Shown here: piece after piece, positions 4,678-5,615 of the stretch | Layout: every line of letters starts with the position of its first letter | Numbering within the stretch: position 1 is the stretch's first letter | Source of the DNA: Pseudomonadota bacterium | GTDB lineage: Bacteria; Desulfobacterota; JAPLJL01 | NCBI GenBank assembly: GCA_026388615.1 | Contig: JAPLJL010000349.1 | Span: 1 to 5,615 of the forward strand | DNA: 5,615 nt | Direction: 5' to 3' | Position numbers and translations under genes: made by a program | Notes under the pieces: model-generated | The model's input: the letters and a program-made list of their open reading frames with translations, nothing else | Told to the model about the DNA's origin: nothing | Databases searched by the model: none

Positions 4678-5615
4678 ATGAAAAACAAGAAAGGTTACGC
4701 CGTCTGCGTGGTCGGAGCCACCGGCACGGTCGGGCAGGAGATGCTCCGCGTGCTCGAGCAGAGGAAATTCCCCGTGCGCGAGATCCGGCTCCTGGCCTCG
4801 GAAAGGTCCGCCGGATCCCACCTCGAGTTCGCCGGGAGGCAGGTCAAGGTGGAACTCCTCGAGGAAAAATCCTTCGCCGGGATGGAGATCGGCCTCTTCT
4901 CCCCGGGCGGCGAGCTTTCCGCGCGCTTCGCCCCGGTGGCGGGGGCGGCCGGCTGCGTGGTCATCGACAACACCGCCTCCTTCCGGATGGACCCGGACGT
5001 TCCCCTGGTGGTGCCCGAGGTCAACCCGGAGGATATCGCTCTCTATAAAAAGCGGAACATCATCGCCAATCCCAACTGCTCCACCATCCAGATGGTGGTG
5101 GTGCTGAAACCGATCCACGACCGGGTCCGGATTAAGCGGGTGGTGGTTTCCACCTACCAGGCCACCTCCGGGGCCGGACGGGAGGCGATGGAAGAGCTGG
5201 TCACCCAGACCACCGCCATCCTGAACCAGAAAGAGATCAAAAAGGGCGTCCTGGCCCAGCAGATCGCCTTCAATCTCTTCCCCCATATCGACTCCTTCCT
5301 CCCGAACGGCTACACCAAGGAGGAGATGAAAATGGTGAACGAGACCCACAAGATCATGCACGACGACACGATCCAGGTCTCCGCCACCGCCGTGCGGGTG
5401 CCGGTGTTTTTCGGTCACTCCGAGGCGATCAACCTCGAGTTCGAGCGCAAGGTTTCCCCCGCGGAGATCCGCGAGATCCTGGCCCAAGCCCCGGGCGTCC
5501 AGGTTTACGACGATCCGGCCGCCAATAAATACCCGATGCCGATCCTGGCGGCCGGGAAGGACGATACCTTTGTGGGCCGGATCCGGGAAGACCTTTCCCA
5601 TCCCCAGGGGATCGT
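4678..5615 (+). CDS. asd: Aspartate-semialdehyde dehydrogenase (partial, runs off the window)
   Basis: It reduces aspartyl phosphate to aspartate semialdehyde with NADPH, the branch point to threonine, methionine, lysine and diaminopimelate; the enzyme is cytosolic. The first 312 residues are visible, of roughly 335-345 usual for this class. VVGATGTVGQE (11-21) is the nucleotide-binding loop. DNTASFRMD (97-105) holds substrate Arg103, and NPNCST (131-136) holds catalytic Cys134. STYQATSGAGREAMEE (158-173) is the conserved central segment, and RVPVFFGHSEA (240-250) holds the general base His247. All key residues are present. The ATG has AAGGAG 5 bases upstream. A 257-base repeat-rich gap separates it from leuB, so it may have its own promoter although its orientation matches the leu cluster. 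Asd beside leuB is a common arrangement in several bacterial groups (from memory). Confidence 0.96.
   Translation, partial: MKNKKGYAVCVVGATGTVGQEMLRVLEQRKFPVREIRLLASERSAGSHLEFAGRQVKVELLEEKSFAGMEIGLFSPGGELSARFAPVAGAAGCVVIDNTASFRMDPDVPLVVPEVNPEDIALYKKRNIIANPNCSTIQMVVVLKPIHDRVRIKRVVVSTYQATSGAGREAMEELVTQTTAILNQKEIKKGVLAQQIAFNLFPHIDSFLPNGYTKEEMKMVNETHKIMHDDTIQVSATAVRVPVFFGHSEAINLEFERKVSPAEIREILAQAPGVQVYDDPAANKYPMPILAAGKDDTFVGRIREDLSHPQGI

Noticed and set aside
4528..5601. 357-aa open frame on the minus strand across asd
   Set aside because: Shadow of asd; composition is Asp/His/Gly-rich with no recognisable domain.

Overview
The window is a stretch of bacterial chromosome carrying a leucine biosynthesis cluster followed by the entry to the aspartate-family branch. 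In order, all on the + strand, it holds leuC (393-1682), leuD (1954-2457), a small toxin-antitoxin pair (2792-3267), leuB (3293-4420) and the first 312 codons of asd (4678 to the window edge). The core genes are GC-rich with strong G/C preference at third codon positions. LeuC is the shorter homoaconitase-like form (429 aa) and LeuB resembles the actinobacterial-type enzymes (from memory). With the abundant intergenic palindromes and a GxxExxY remnant, this suggests an uncultured GC-rich bacterium, perhaps Omnitrophota/Planctomycetota-like. That placement is a guess from gene style, not a phylogeny.

The enzymes act together. LeuC and LeuD form the [4Fe-4S] isopropylmalate isomerase, LeuB oxidatively decarboxylates 3-isopropylmalate, and Asd makes aspartate semialdehyde for threonine, methionine, lysine and diaminopimelate. 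No leuA is visible; it would have to lie outside the window.

The striking part is the spaces between the genes. Each junction is occupied by a different AT-rich or repeat-derived insert. The leader (about 84-305) is a large imperfect palindrome built on AATTTCTAAT. Between leuC and leuD sits a ~245-bp element with 26-bp terminal inverted repeats (25/26 matching) holding a truncated GxxExxY gene on the minus strand. Between leuD and leuB lie a repeat mosaic and a RelE/ParE-type module. The end of leuB is two consecutive GC-rich hairpins that supply its last ~20 codons and its stop.

Three results deserve attention. (1) The leuC/leuD element landed on what looks like the old ATGA overlap of the two genes. 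The + strand across it is now an unbroken relay of short ORFs joined by stop/start contacts (ATGA, TAA-ATG, ATGA), which could keep leuD translationally coupled to leuC. (2) LeuB carries Arg232, Lys285 and Tyr286 where NAD-dependent LeuB has Asp, Asp and Ile; these are the residues NADP-dependent isocitrate dehydrogenase uses, so an NADP-preferring LeuB is predicted. (3) Repeat DNA has been absorbed into the LeuB reading frame. No RNA genes, CRISPR array or complete transposase were seen.
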